Under the pieces are notes generated by a model. The model worked only from the letters and a program-made list of their open reading frames with translations. It ran no database searches and was not told the DNA's origin. Positions 49,567 to 60,530 of a stretch of 64,000 bases of DNA are shown here, piece by piece. The number at the start of each line of letters is the position of its first letter. Positions within the stretch are counted from its first letter, which is position 1. Location of the stretch: positions 1 through 64,000 of the forward strand of contig CAVXNR010000018.1 of NCBI GenBank assembly GCA_963763095.1, in the 5' to 3' direction. This DNA is from CAVUCH01 sp963763095 (GTDB taxonomy: Bacteria; Acidobacteriota; Vicinamibacteria; Vicinamibacterales; JAENWD01). Both the position numbers and the translations under genes were made by a program.

Positions 49567-49977
49567 TCAGCCCGGCGCCTCGGCCGGCAGGGCGTAGTCG
49601 AACTCGTAGGCGTGCGTCCCGCCAGTCATGACGATGGTCAATGTTCCCGTGAGCCCCGTGAGCGCGCCGGTGCCGGAATCCGGCACCACCGTGATGGACA
49701 GGGACGGCGTGCCGCGTGTCATGGTGCCGGTGTGCTGCAGGACGAAGGTGCCGCTGCGCCCGTGCAGCGTGCCCGTGACGTGCTCGACGGCGACATAGCC
49801 TGCCGAGCCGCCGACGTCCGTCCCCGCGCTCAGCATCTGGCCCTTGCTGGTGCCTTCGAGATCGCCTCGGAACTGCTTGTCGATAGTCATGCGGCCCAGC
49901 TTGGCGCCTTCCGGCGCCCCGTCGAACGGCTGCGGCGTCAGCTTCACTTCGAATCGGCCAGTCGCGCGTGTGGTCAT
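49567..49977 (-). CDS. DUF3224 domain protein
   Basis: Intact, 136 aa from ATG 49977 (MTTRATGRFEVKLTPQPFDG). The pattern GRMTIDKQFRGDLEGTSKGQ, MLSAGTDVGGSAGYVAVEHV, SGTFVLQHTGTMTRGTPSLS and VVPDSGTGALTGLTGTLTIV is the DUF3224 beta-barrel signature (G-x-x-G-T-S-x-G-x-M and S-G-T-G-x-L-x-G-L-x-G). It is related in fold to allene-oxide-cyclase-like barrels. Cytoplasmic; role unknown. It stands alone between opposite-strand genes. Confidence 0.88.
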   Translation of the reverse strand: MTTRATGRFEVKLTPQPFDGAPEGAKLGRMTIDKQFRGDLEGTSKGQMLSAGTDVGGSAGYVAVEHVTGTLHGRSGTFVLQHTGTMTRGTPSLSITVVPDSGTGALTGLTGTLTIVMTGGTHAYEFDYALPAEAPG

Positions 49978-50207
49978 CGGACCTGCCTCAACGGTTGCGT
50001 GCGAAAAAATTGGAATCGCTGGGCTTCAGCGGCCCACGTGCCCAGCAGCCAAGGTATCAAACTGCGCGTGATCTGCGGACTTCGCGAGGCGTATACTGGC
50101 GCTCCCTCAGCCTCGTGACACGAGCGCTTCGGCTCGCAGGGTCCCTGTTTCTCCGGTCCATTGTGGGGACCGCGGCGTTACCGCCCGGTGCCCTGGAGGA
50201 AACGCCC

Positions 50208-50639
50208 ATGACCACCACCGTTCGCCAGATGCTCCATAACAAACCCGGAGTCTTCGCCGTGCGCCAGGACGACACGGTCTACGACGCGCTCGCGCTGATG
50301 GCCGAACACAACATCGGGTCGGTGCTCGTGATGGACGGGCCCGAACTGCGCGGCATCATGACCGAGCGCGACTATGCCAGAAAAGGGATTCTCCAGGGCC
50401 GGGCCTCGAAAGACACAACGGTGGGCGAGATCATGACGGCGCGGATCATCTGTGTGGCGCCGGGGGTGACCGCCGACGAATGTATGACTCTGATGACCGA
50501 CCAGCGTGTGCGCCATCTGCCGGTCATGGAGAACGGTGGCCTGGTTGGTGTCATTTCGATCGGCGATGTCGTCCGCGCCGTCGTCGAGGAGCAGCAGTCC
50601 ACGATCGACGCGCTCGAGACGTACATCCGGACGGCTTGA
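50208..50639 (+). CDS. Two-CBS-domain regulatory protein
   Basis: Intact, 143 aa, ATG 50208 preceded by TGGAGGAAACGCCC. Two CBS motifs: VYDALALMAEHNIGSVLVMD with GIMTERDYARK, and ADECMTLMTDQRVRHLPVME with GLVGVISIGDVVRAVVEEQQ. The ending IDALETYIRTA is common in stand-alone CBS proteins. CBS pairs bind adenosyl nucleotides and regulate partner proteins; no partner is adjacent. It precedes a REP palindrome and the convergent pssA. Confidence 0.9.
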   Translation: MTTTVRQMLHNKPGVFAVRQDDTVYDALALMAEHNIGSVLVMDGPELRGIMTERDYARKGILQGRASKDTTVGEIMTARIICVAPGVTADECMTLMTDQRVRHLPVMENGGLVGVISIGDVVRAVVEEQQSTIDALETYIRTA

Positions 50640-50646
50640 CCCTGTG

Positions 50647-50674
50647 CCCGGGGCGCTTCGGCCCCGGGCCTACA
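50647..50674. repeat. REP-like palindrome, CCGGGGCGCTTCGGCCCCGG
   Basis: Arms CCGGGGC and GCCCCGG around GCTTCG, with CCTACA flanking, as in the 39489-39559 repeat. It separates the convergent CBS and pssA genes and may terminate both. Confidence 0.75.
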
Positions 50675-50702
50675 CCGAGGCTACCCGAGCGCGGCAGCGC
50701 GG

Positions 50703-51329
50703 TCAGGGTTTCGGAATGCGGAGGGTGGCGCTGATCATGGCGCTGCCACTCAGCCCATACACAAGCGCGAGAGGGTGAAGCAGGGCGGGCCCGACGCGGA
50801 CCACCCCCAGCGGCAGCGCGCCATCCGTGCGGCCGAGCCACATCGCGATTCCCAGCAGCAGCACGATCACGATGCTCGTCGGGATGGGTGTGCCTTCGAA
50901 GTACTTCACCTTGCCGGTCTCCGCGTCGGACAGCGCCACGGCCGTGACGTTGAAGCGCGCGAGACGGCTCACGCCGCACACGACGAAATACGTCAGGATC
51001 AGCATGTCCCAGCCGCCGCGCATCCCCAGCGTGAAGCCGAGCACCGCGGGCGCGACGCCGAACGAGATCACGTCCGCCAGCGAGTCGAGGTCGGCGCCCA
51101 GGACCGACTGCCTCGATTCGTTCAGCCGCGCCACGTACCCGTCCAGCACGTCGAACACCAGCGCCAACGGCAGCAGGAGGAACGCGGCCCAGAGGAACCG
51201 GGCGTTCCGCTCGGCCAGGTAGTCGAGGCACAGGAAAATGGCGATTGTGCCGCACGCGGCGTTGCCGATGGTGAACGCGTCGGCGATCGTGTACGACCGC
51301 AGCATCGACATGTGGCGGCGTGGACCCAT
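50703..51329 (-). CDS. pssA: CDP-diacylglycerol--serine O-phosphatidyltransferase
   Basis: Intact, 208 aa, ATG 51329 (MGPRRHMSMLRSYTIADAFT); ATG at the internal MSMLRS is an alternative. The CDP-alcohol phosphotransferase motif is complete: DVLDGYVARLNESRQSVLGA then DLDSLADVISFG (D-G-x-x-A-R-x8-G-x3-D-x3-D). Six to seven hydrophobic helices, including AACGTIAIFLCLDYLAE, AAFLLLPLALVFDV and TSIVIVLLLGIAMWLG. GVSRLARFNVTAVALSDAE and FEGTPIPTSI are typical of PssA rather than PgsA. It makes phosphatidylserine for phosphatidylethanolamine synthesis at the inner membrane. No psd gene is adjacent. Confidence 0.88.
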   Translation of the reverse strand: MGPRRHMSMLRSYTIADAFTIGNAACGTIAIFLCLDYLAERNARFLWAAFLLLPLALVFDVLDGYVARLNESRQSVLGADLDSLADVISFGVAPAVLGFTLGMRGGWDMLILTYFVVCGVSRLARFNVTAVALSDAETGKVKYFEGTPIPTSIVIVLLLGIAMWLGRTDGALPLGVVRVGPALLHPLALVYGLSGSAMISATLRIPKP

Positions 51330-51478
51330 GACCGTGCATCCTACACAACCCGGCGCGAGGGAGAATTGCCGTTGCACGGCACCAGCCCGTGGGCTAAGTT
51401 GGGCCCTCCAGACATCGCGCTCCGAGGCCGCGGCACTCCTCCCGTGCCGTGGACAGCCATCTGGAGAAAGGAGAAACC

Positions 51479-51532
51479 GTGAGAAAGCACGCAACAACCA
51501 TCCGCACGATCCGATTCACCGCCGGAACGTGA
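51479..51532 (+). CDS. Very short ORF (17 aa) with strong ribosome binding site
   Basis: GTG 51479 preceded by GGAGAAAGGAGAAACC, an unusually good Shine-Dalgarno for this window, opens MRKHATTIRTIRFTAGT and stops at 51530-51532. It lies 56 bp ahead of the M24 peptidase gene. It could be a leader peptide, or the start of a longer gene lost to a shift. No independent support. Confidence 0.25.
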   Translation: MRKHATTIRTIRFTAGT

Positions 51533-51587
51533 AGCACGTCGAGCCCTGCCGCTCTCCTCAAACGCACACGTTTTGCATCAGACCAGC

Positions 51588-52873
51588 ATGACCCTCTCGA
51601 GACGGCGATTCGTCCAGGCATCAGCTGCCGCGGCGGTGGCGCTCCCCGCCACATCATTCGCGGGGCAGAACGATCACGCGCGTCCTTCCTTTACGCCGCC
51701 GGCGATTGCCGCGCTGAAGCCGTTTCCCGGCACGCCGACGCCGATCGGCGACGACGAGCGGCACGCGCGCATCGAGAAGGCGCGGCGGCTCATGAGCGAC
51801 CACGGCCTCGGTGCGGTCATCCTCGAGTCCGGCACGAGCCTGCAGGTACTTCGTCAACGTGTCGTGGGGCACCAGCGAGCGCCCGTTCCTGCTGGTCATT
51901 CCCGCCAAGGGCGACCTCGCCTACGTCGCCCCTGCCTTCGAAGAGGCGCGCGCGCGGGAGGTCACCCGCTTCAGCGACGACGTGCGGGTGTGGCAGGAAG
52001 AGGAGGACTGGGGGGCCGTCGTGTCCGGCATCCTGAGGGACCGCGGCGTCATCACCGGCACCGTCGGGATCGAGGAGCGCGTGCGCTTCTTCATCGCCGA
52101 CGGTCTGCGTGCTGCAGCGCCCGCCAGCCGCTTGGTGCTGGCCACTCCCGTGACGGCCGGCTGCCGGATGATCAAGTCGCCGGCCGAGATTGCGCTGATG
52201 CAGCGCGCCAACGACATCACCATCGCCGCCTACAAGGCCGCGTTCGCATCGCTCGCCGAGGGGCTGACGCAGTTCGAGCTGGGGAAGATCGTGGAGGCGG
52301 CCTTCGAGGCGCTTGGGGTGACGGGCGGGGCCTTCGCGCAGTTCGGCAAGTACTCCGCCTTTCCGCACGGCAGCATCACGCCACAGCGCCTGACCCGCGG
52401 CGATGTCGTGCTCGTGGACGGAGGGTGCGCTGTCGAGGGCTATCAGTCTGACATCACGCGCACCACCGTTTTTGGCACGCCCTCGAAGCGGCAGGCCGAG
52501 GTGTGGGCGGTCGAGAAGGCCGCGCAGACCGCCGCCTTCGCGGCCGCCCAGGTTGGCGCCACCTGCGAGTCTGTGGACGCCGCGGCCAGGCGCGTCATCA
52601 CCGATGCCGGCTTCGGTCCCGACTACAAGGTGCCCGGCCTGCCGCACCGCACGGGTCACGGCATCGGCATGGATGGCCACGAGTGGACGAACTTCGTGCG
52701 CGGCAACACGACCCGGCTCGAGCCCGGCATGTGTTTCAGCGACGAGCCGATGATCGCGATCTACGGCGAGTTCGGCATCCGCCTCGAGGACTGCCTCTAC
52801 ATCACGGGGAACGGGCCGAAGTTTTTCACGCCAGCAGAGCCCCTCGATCGAACAGCCCTTCCGCACGGCCTGA
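51588..52873 (+). CDS. M24 family aminopeptidase (Xaa-Pro-like), Tat-exported, frameshifted
   Basis: ATG 51588 gives MTLSRRRFVQASAAAAVALP, a twin-arginine leader. A frame change near 51845 joins the creatinase N-domain (HGLGAVILESGTSLQ to YFVNVSWGTSERPFLLVIPA). The pita-bread domain is complete: FAQFGKYSAFPHGSITPQRL, VVLVDGGCAVEGYQSDITRT (first metal Asp), GLPHRTGHGIGMDGHEW (metal His), EPGMCFSDEPMIAIYGEFGI and RLEDCLYIT (metal Glu). A small change near 52832 gives the expected ending QQSPSIEQPFRTA with TGA at 52871-52873; without it the frame runs on to 52974. About 428 aa. Expected to release N-terminal residues, often before Pro, in the periplasm. Confidence 0.85.
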
Positions 52874-53008
52874 CGCCCCGCATCCCACGGCTGCTCGTCG
52901 GCGCGTTGCCGCCAGCTACAGCAAGCGCGGAGCTGGAACACCGCGTGACGCCCGCTCGTATTGCAAACCAATAGGACGTGTTATCGTGCGGTCGAGGAGT
53001 CTGGCGAC

Positions 53009-53347
53009 ATGGGACACAAGACCGACGTCTGGCAGGGCACGCTCGCGCTGATGGTGTTGAAGACGCTCGAAACGATGGGTCCGCTCCATGGCTACGGGAT
53101 CGCGCGGCGGATCGAGCAGACCAGCGAGGACCTGCTCTCGCTCAATTACGGGACGCTGTACCCGGCGCTCCTCAAGCTGGAGCAGGAGGGCTACATCTCG
53201 TCGGCGTGGGGCGTGTCCGACAACAACCGCCGCGCGCGCTTCTACACGCTCACACGTGCCGGCCGCAAGCAGCTCGCGGCCGAGGCCCGCGAGTGGCAGC
53301 TGACGACCGAGATTCTGGCGCGGTTCCTGGCGCCGCGGGAGGGGTGA
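53009..53347 (+). CDS. PadR-family transcriptional regulator
   Basis: Intact, 112 aa, ATG 53009 with GAGGAG upstream. Winged-helix features: TDVWQGTLALMVLKTLETMG, PLHGYGIARRIEQTSEDLLS, LNYGTLYPALLKLEQEGYIS and RRARFYTLTRAGRKQLAAEA. The L-x-x-G-T-L-Y-P-x-L-x-x-L-x-x-x-G motif is typical of PadR. Its TGA overlaps the ATG of the ADOP permease (TGATG), the standard PadR-ADOP arrangement in Acidobacteriota, so it probably controls that operon. Confidence 0.92.
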   Translation: MGHKTDVWQGTLALMVLKTLETMGPLHGYGIARRIEQTSEDLLSLNYGTLYPALLKLEQEGYISSAWGVSDNNRRARFYTLTRAGRKQLAAEAREWQLTTEILARFLAPREG

Positions 53348-56000
53348 TGATGCGGCGGCTTCGTGCATGGGTCTGGCGGGTCGCGGGGTTGTTCAACGGT
53401 GCGCGCAGCGATCGCGACCTCGCGGACGAAATCGAGGCGCATCTCCGCATGCACGCCGACGATCACGAGCGCGCGGGCCTGAGCCCGGAAGAGGCGCGGC
53501 GGCAGGCCGTGCTGGCGTTCGGCGGGCTGCAGCAGGTCACGGAGCAGTACCGTGATCGACGGAGCGTTCCAATCGTCGCGGCCACCCTGCAGGACGTCCG
53601 CTACGCGCTTCGCAGCTTCCGCAAGAGCCCCGGCTTCACGGCGGCCGTGCTCATCGTGCTCGCGCTGGGCATCGGCGCGAACGCCGCCATCTTCACGGTG
53701 GTCAACGCCGTCCTGCTCAAGCCGCTCCCGTACAAGGATGCCGATCGGCTCGTGATGGTGTGGCACGTTCCGCCGCCCGCGATGTTCCCGGGTAGGACGC
53801 AGTTTGCCGTCTCGGCGGCGAACTACCTGGATTGGGAGCGGCGCCAGCACGTGTTCGACCGGATGGCAATCCATGGATACAAGACGTACACGCTGACCGG
53901 CCGGGGTCAGGCGGAGCTGCTGCGCGCGCAGAGCGTGTCAGCGGGATTTTTCGACGTGCTCGGCGTGCGGCCAATCGAAGGCCGGTGGTTCCTGCCCGGG
54001 GAAGACGAGCCCGGGCGCGAACCCGTGGTGATTCTCAGTCACCGGCTCTGGCAGACACGCTTCGGCGGCGACCGCGCGGTCGTCGGCAGCCGCGTGAACC
54101 TCGACGGGTCGCCGTTCACCGTCGTCGGCATCATGGGCCCCGCGTTCACCTTTCCGGATTGGGCGCAGCTGTGGACGCCCCTCGTGTGGACGGAAAAGGA
54201 GCGGGCGGTGCGCAGCGAGCACAGCTTGATGGTGATCGCGCGCCTGGCACCTGGCGTGGACGTTCAGCGAGGCACAGGCCGAGATGGTCGCGATCTCGCG
54301 AACCCTCGAACAGGAGTACCCGGAAGACAACAAGGGGTGGGGCGCGGTCGTAGTGCCGATGCGCGACGACCTCGTCGGCGAGGTGCGGACGTCGCTGCTC
54401 GTGCTGGTGGGCGCGGTGGCGCTCGTGCTGCTCATCGCGTGCGCGAACGTCGCGAACCTCGTGTTCGCCCGCACCCTTGCGAGAAGGCGCGAAATGGCCG
54501 TCCGCCTGGCGCTGGGCGCCGGCGCGGGACGGATCGTGCGGCAGGTCCTGACTGAGACGACGGTGCTCGCCGTTGCCGGCGGGGTCCTCGGGCTGCTGGT
54601 CGCGCGCGCGGGCGTCGATCTGATCACCGCCTTCTTTGGCGAAGACCTGCCGCAGGCGGTGCCAATGCACGTCGACTGGCAGGTGCTGGCGTTCACGTCG
54701 GCGGTATCGCTGGTTACCGGCCTGGCAGCCGGTCTGGCGCCAGCGTTGCGTCTCGCGCGATCGAATGTGACCGACGCGATCAAGGAGGGCGGCGGTCGCG
54801 GCGGGTCCGATGCGGCGGGCTCACGCGTCCGTAGCACGCTCGATCGTCGTCGAGGTCGCGCTCTCGCTCGTGTTGCTCATCGGCGCGGGCTTGCTGATCC
54901 GGAGCCTGTGGCTGCTGAACACGGTGAGTCCCGGGTTCGACGCGCGCGGCGTGCTGACCGCCTCGGTGTCTCTGCCCGAGCGGCGGTATCCCGAACGCGA
55001 ACAGCAGGCGCGTTTCTTCACCGGGCTGGTCGGGCCGGGTGCGGGCGTTGCCCGGAGTCGAATCCGCGGCATCGTGATGGCCCTGCCGCTCAGCGGGTCG
55101 GGCAACAGCTGGCCCGTGCAGATCATCGGGCGGCCGCAGCTGCCGATGTCGGAACAGCCACAGGTGCAAGGGAACCTCATCACGCCCGGGTACCTCCACA
55201 CCATGCGCATTCCGCTCGTGCGCGGCCGCGATTTCACCGAGGCGGACCGGCAGGGCGCACCCGCGGTCGCCCTCGTCAGCGAGGCCATGGCGAAGCGGCT
55301 CTGGCCGGGCGAGGACCCGATCGGGCAGCGCCTGTCGACGGCCTTCTTCCCGGAGGCGACGCGCGAGGTGATAGGGATCGTGCGGGACGTCAGGGAGCAC
55401 GAACTGGCGGCCGCGGGCATCGCGTCGATGTACTTTCCGCTGGCACAGGTGCCGTGGGCCACGGCAGCGATTGTCGCGCGCACGCGCCTGGCGGCGCCCG
55501 AGGCGCTGGCCTCATCGCTGGTCGCGGCCTTACACGCGATCGATCCGGACCAGCCGATCGACTTCGTGATGCCCATGGAGATGGTGGTCACGCGCTCCAT
55601 GTCTGACCGGCAGTTCACGATGTACCTGCTGGCCGCCTTCGCGGCCTTCGCGCTGGTGCTCGCGGCGATAGGTCTCTACAGCGTGCTGGCGTACGGTGTG
55701 CGCCGCCGGGTGCGCGAGATCGGCATCCGCATGGCGCTTGGTGCAGGTGCGCGGGGGGTGGTGCGGATGGTCGTGGCGGACGCTTTGCGTCCTACCCTCA
55801 TCGGGATTGCGGTCGGGCTCGCCGCGGCCATCGGGATCCGCCGCGTCATCGCGAGCCTCCTGTTCGGCGTGAACCCCGGCGACCCGCCGACGTTCGCCGC
55901 GGTTGCGGCACTCCTCCTCGTGGTCGCCCTGGCTGCGAGCGCCCTGCCGGCGTACTCGGCCACCAGAATCGATCCCAACCTGGCGCTGCGGGACGAATAG
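53347..56000 (+). CDS. ADOP-type ABC transporter permease (duplicated MacB/FtsX), frameshifted
   Basis: ATG 53347 starts MMRRLRAWVWRVAGLFNGAR, the ADOP N-terminal prefix (SDRDLADEIEAHLRMHADDH, GLSPEEARRQAVLAFGG). The first FtsX unit opens DVRYALRSFRKSPGFTAAVL and GIGANAAIFTVVNAVLLKPL. Frame changes near 54265 and 54830 separate it from LLVLVGAVALVLLIACANVA with RRREMAVRLALGAGAGRIVR, and from the second unit (VEVALSLVLLIGAGLLIRSL). The last TM bundle has LLAAFAAFALVLAAIGLYSV, VREIGIRMALGAGARGVVRM and the end DPNLALRDE. About 884 aa. ADOPs lack an adjacent ATPase and their substrates are unknown; no ATPase gene is nearby here either. Confidence 0.88.
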
Positions 56001-56144
56001 CGCAGCGCCAGCAACATTCCCCGAGGGTATTGCTCCACGTCTCCCGTCCCTGACAGCACCGCCCGAGGCGACCGGTGAGAGAATACGGGAGCGCTCCGCG
56101 CGACGCGTCCTCATTGCGCGGGGTAGAGAGGTGGCGCAGCTCGA

Positions 56145-56615
56145 ATGGTGACCAGCGACGTGACGGCCGTACCCGGCTTTCTCTTCTTCGATCACGTTGC
56201 GATCTCCGTCACGCCGGGGGAGCTGGAAGCGCAGGTGGAGGCATACAAGGCGCTCGGGTTCACCGAACTGCACCGCGAAGACGTGCTCGGGGGCGACCAG
56301 GTCCGCGAGGTGCTGCTGCAGGTGGGCAACGGCCCCAACCTGGTGCAGCTGCTCGAGCCGCTGACACCCGATTCCCCCGTATCGAAGCAGCTCGAACGCA
56401 ACGGCGGCCGGGGCGGGCTCGCGCACGTGGCGCTGCGCGTCGATGACATCCACCGGGCCTTCGACTACATGAGGGCGAACGGCTTCAACGTGATCGACGC
56501 GGCGCCCCGTAGAGGCTCGCGCGGCACGACCGTGTTCTTCGTGCATCCGAAGACGACCGGGTCAGCGTCGTTCGGCTACCTGCTCGAGATCGTGCAGGAG
56601 GGCTCCGGTGCCTGA
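56145..56615 (+). CDS. mce: Methylmalonyl-CoA epimerase
   Basis: Intact, 156 aa, ATG 56145. VOC-fold metal sites: FFDHVAISVTPGELEAQVEA (first His), VREVLLQVGNGPNLVQLLEP (Glu), GGLAHVALRVDDIHRAFDYM (second His), and GYLLEIVQEG (final Glu). The SPVSKQLERNGGRGGLAHVA segment is characteristic of the epimerase. It converts (S)- to (R)-methylmalonyl-CoA, feeding the mutase encoded just downstream; the genes overlap by 8 bp (56608-56615). First gene of the propionate operon. Confidence 0.9.
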   Translation: MVTSDVTAVPGFLFFDHVAISVTPGELEAQVEAYKALGFTELHREDVLGGDQVREVLLQVGNGPNLVQLLEPLTPDSPVSKQLERNGGRGGLAHVALRVDDIHRAFDYMRANGFNVIDAAPRRGSRGTTVFFVHPKTTGSASFGYLLEIVQEGSGA

Positions 56616-58032
56616 GGGGATGCCGTTCCCACTGCGCGAGCTGTTCCCGCCGGTCTCCACGAGCGAGTGGGACGCCCTCATCCGCGCAGACCTGCCGGGC
56701 GCCGACTACGAGCGGAAGCTGCTGTGGCGCGCAGACGAGGGCGTGACGGTAAAACCGTATTACCGTGCGGAGGACCTGGCGAATCTCGGGGCCGCGGTCT
56801 TCGCGGCGCCCGGCGCATTCCCGTTCCTCCGTGGCTCGGGCGTACCGTGGGTGATCGAGGACAGGTTCGTTCCGGCGTCCGACGCAATCCGCGCGGACAC
56901 GTGGCACGACGAGGGTGCCACGTCCGTGCAGGAGATCGCGTGGGCGGTGGCGGCCGGGGTCGATCGTCTCGCGGACCGCACCACCGCCGGCACGAGCGTC
57001 GATGAGGCCGCATCCTCGATGACGTTCGTGTTTGCCGTGGGCTCGCTGTACTTCCTGGAGATTGCCAAGCTGCGCGCCGCGCGGCTGGCGTGGGCGCAGG
57101 CTGTGGCGGCGTTCGGTCCGGCGAACCCGGAGAGCGCGCGTGCGCGTCTGCACGTGCGCACCGCCCGGATCAACAAGAGCCTGTACGATCCGTACACCAA
57201 CCTGCTGCGCGCCACCACGGAGGCGCTCTCCGCCGCGATCGGCGGCTGCGACCGGCTGGCCGTCGAGGCGTTCGGGTTCGACGAGCACCTGGCGGTCAAC
57301 GTGCAACGCATCCTGAAGGAAGAGTCGCTCATCGACGCCGTGGCCGATCCGGCTGGCGGCTCGTACTACGTCGAGGCGCTCACCGACGCGCTCGCGCGCG
57401 CGGCCTGGAGGGAGTTCCAGCAGGTGGAGGCTGAAGGCGGGTTTGCTGCCGCGCTGACCGCGGGCACCATTCCCGGCCGGCTGACCGCGTCCCGCGCGGC
57501 ACGGGAGGCGGCCGTGTCGTCGCGGCGCCGAACGCTCGTCGGCGTGAACAACTACCCGGACCTGAACCAGAAGGCGCCAGTCACCACGCACCTGCCCGCC
57601 GATGCGGCCGCCGCCTGGCGGCTGGCCGTTCCGCTCGAGGCCATTCGCAATCGCACCGCGCAGTACGCCCGCAGGATCGGGCGTTTTCCGCGCGTGCTGC
57701 TCCTGACGCGAGGAGACGTGCGAGTCAGCGGTGCGCGCGTCAACTTCTGCCTGAACTTCTTCGGCTGCGGCGGGTTCGACATCGAGCAGTCGGACCACTA
57801 CGCGGATCACGGGGCAGACCTGATCGTGCTGTGCAGCTCGGATCCCGAATACCTGCCATTCGCCCACGAGGTGTGCGCCGCGGTGCGGGTGCCGGTGCTC
57901 GTCGCGGGCAACCCGAAGGATCAGGCCGAAGCGCTCACGGCCGCTGGCGTGCAGGGGATGGTGCACGCCGGCAGCGACATCGTGCAGACGCTCACCGTCT
58001 GGCAGGATGCATTGGGGATGGCTAAGGGCTGA
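56608..58032 (+). CDS. mutA: Methylmalonyl-CoA mutase, small (non-catalytic) subunit
   Basis: Intact, 474 aa, GTG 56608 overlapping the epimerase. Start MPEGMPFPLRELFPPVSTSE; mutase barrel features DLPGADYERKLLWRADEGVT, YRAEDLANLGA, MTFVFAVGSLYFLEIAKLRA and ARINKSLYDPYTNLLRATTE. The C-terminal part (VLLLTRGDVRVSGARVNFCL, NFFGCGGFDIEQSDHYADHG) has the cobalamin-domain fold but lacks the D-x-H-x-x-G cobalamin His, as expected for the structural partner of a heterodimeric mutase. The last codons (MAKG, TGA) are built from the first GGGCTAA-type repeat units. An alternative reading as a stand-alone mutase-like chaperone is unlikely given the large subunit next door. Confidence 0.9.
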   Translation: MPEGMPFPLRELFPPVSTSEWDALIRADLPGADYERKLLWRADEGVTVKPYYRAEDLANLGAAVFAAPGAFPFLRGSGVPWVIEDRFVPASDAIRADTWHDEGATSVQEIAWAVAAGVDRLADRTTAGTSVDEAASSMTFVFAVGSLYFLEIAKLRAARLAWAQAVAAFGPANPESARARLHVRTARINKSLYDPYTNLLRATTEALSAAIGGCDRLAVEAFGFDEHLAVNVQRILKEESLIDAVADPAGGSYYVEALTDALARAAWREFQQVEAEGGFAAALTAGTIPGRLTASRAAREAAVSSRRRTLVGVNNYPDLNQKAPVTTHLPADAAAAWRLAVPLEAIRNRTAQYARRIGRFPRVLLLTRGDVRVSGARVNFCLNFFGCGGFDIEQSDHYADHGADLIVLCSSDPEYLPFAHEVCAAVRVPVLVAGNPKDQAEALTAAGVQGMVHAGSDIVQTLTVWQDALGMAKG

Positions 58033-58148
58033 AGGGCTAAGGGCTGAAGGGCTAAGGGCTAAAAGGTACGGCTAAAAGGCACGTTAACCGTCAGCGGTCA
58101 GCCCCTTAGCCCTTGGCCCTTAGCCCTTAGCCCTTGAGCCCTTAGCCC
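58021..58148. repeat. GGGCTAA/TTAGCCC array 4, inside the mutase operon
   Basis: The left block has GCTAAGGGCTGAAGGGCTAA repeated; the right block (58100-58148) has CCTTAGCCCTTGGCCCTTAG units in reverse. Between them lies AGGCACGTTAACCGTCAGCG. The blocks can pair into a long stem in the mRNA between the two mutase subunit genes, and the first unit supplies the stop of the small-subunit gene. Confidence 0.88.
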
Positions 58149-58162
58149 TTGTTGGGAGCAGG

Positions 58163-60305
<2,143 letters not shown>

Positions 60306-60530
60306 GGATTCACAGGAGGTTCCGAGATCGAGTGAACTGGAATCCGTCCCACCGGACATTCAATTCACATGGTCACAGGGAGCTCGAGAGGGCAGGGAGT
60401 CGGGTGCTCGTTGGCATTTGGTGACAGCCACTCTGATCGTGGCGTTCTCCCCGGCCTCCTTGCCTCCTTGTAAAAAACAGCAGCCGCGAATGATCCACGC
60501 AGCCATCGCGCCCCATAGAATGTGTCCTCA
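60306..60530. other. 225-bp gap inside the propionate gene group
   Basis: No gene seen. Its base composition is lower in GC than its neighbours (for example AATTCACATGGTCACAGG, TTGTAAAAAACAGCAG), so it could hold a promoter for the NmrA-like gene and meaB. No repeat of the two main families is present. Confidence 0.4.

Noticed and set aside
53347..56000. A complete MacAB-type export system
   Set aside because: No MacA-like membrane fusion protein and no ATPase domain are encoded; the N-terminal prefix and PadR neighbour fit an ADOP instead.
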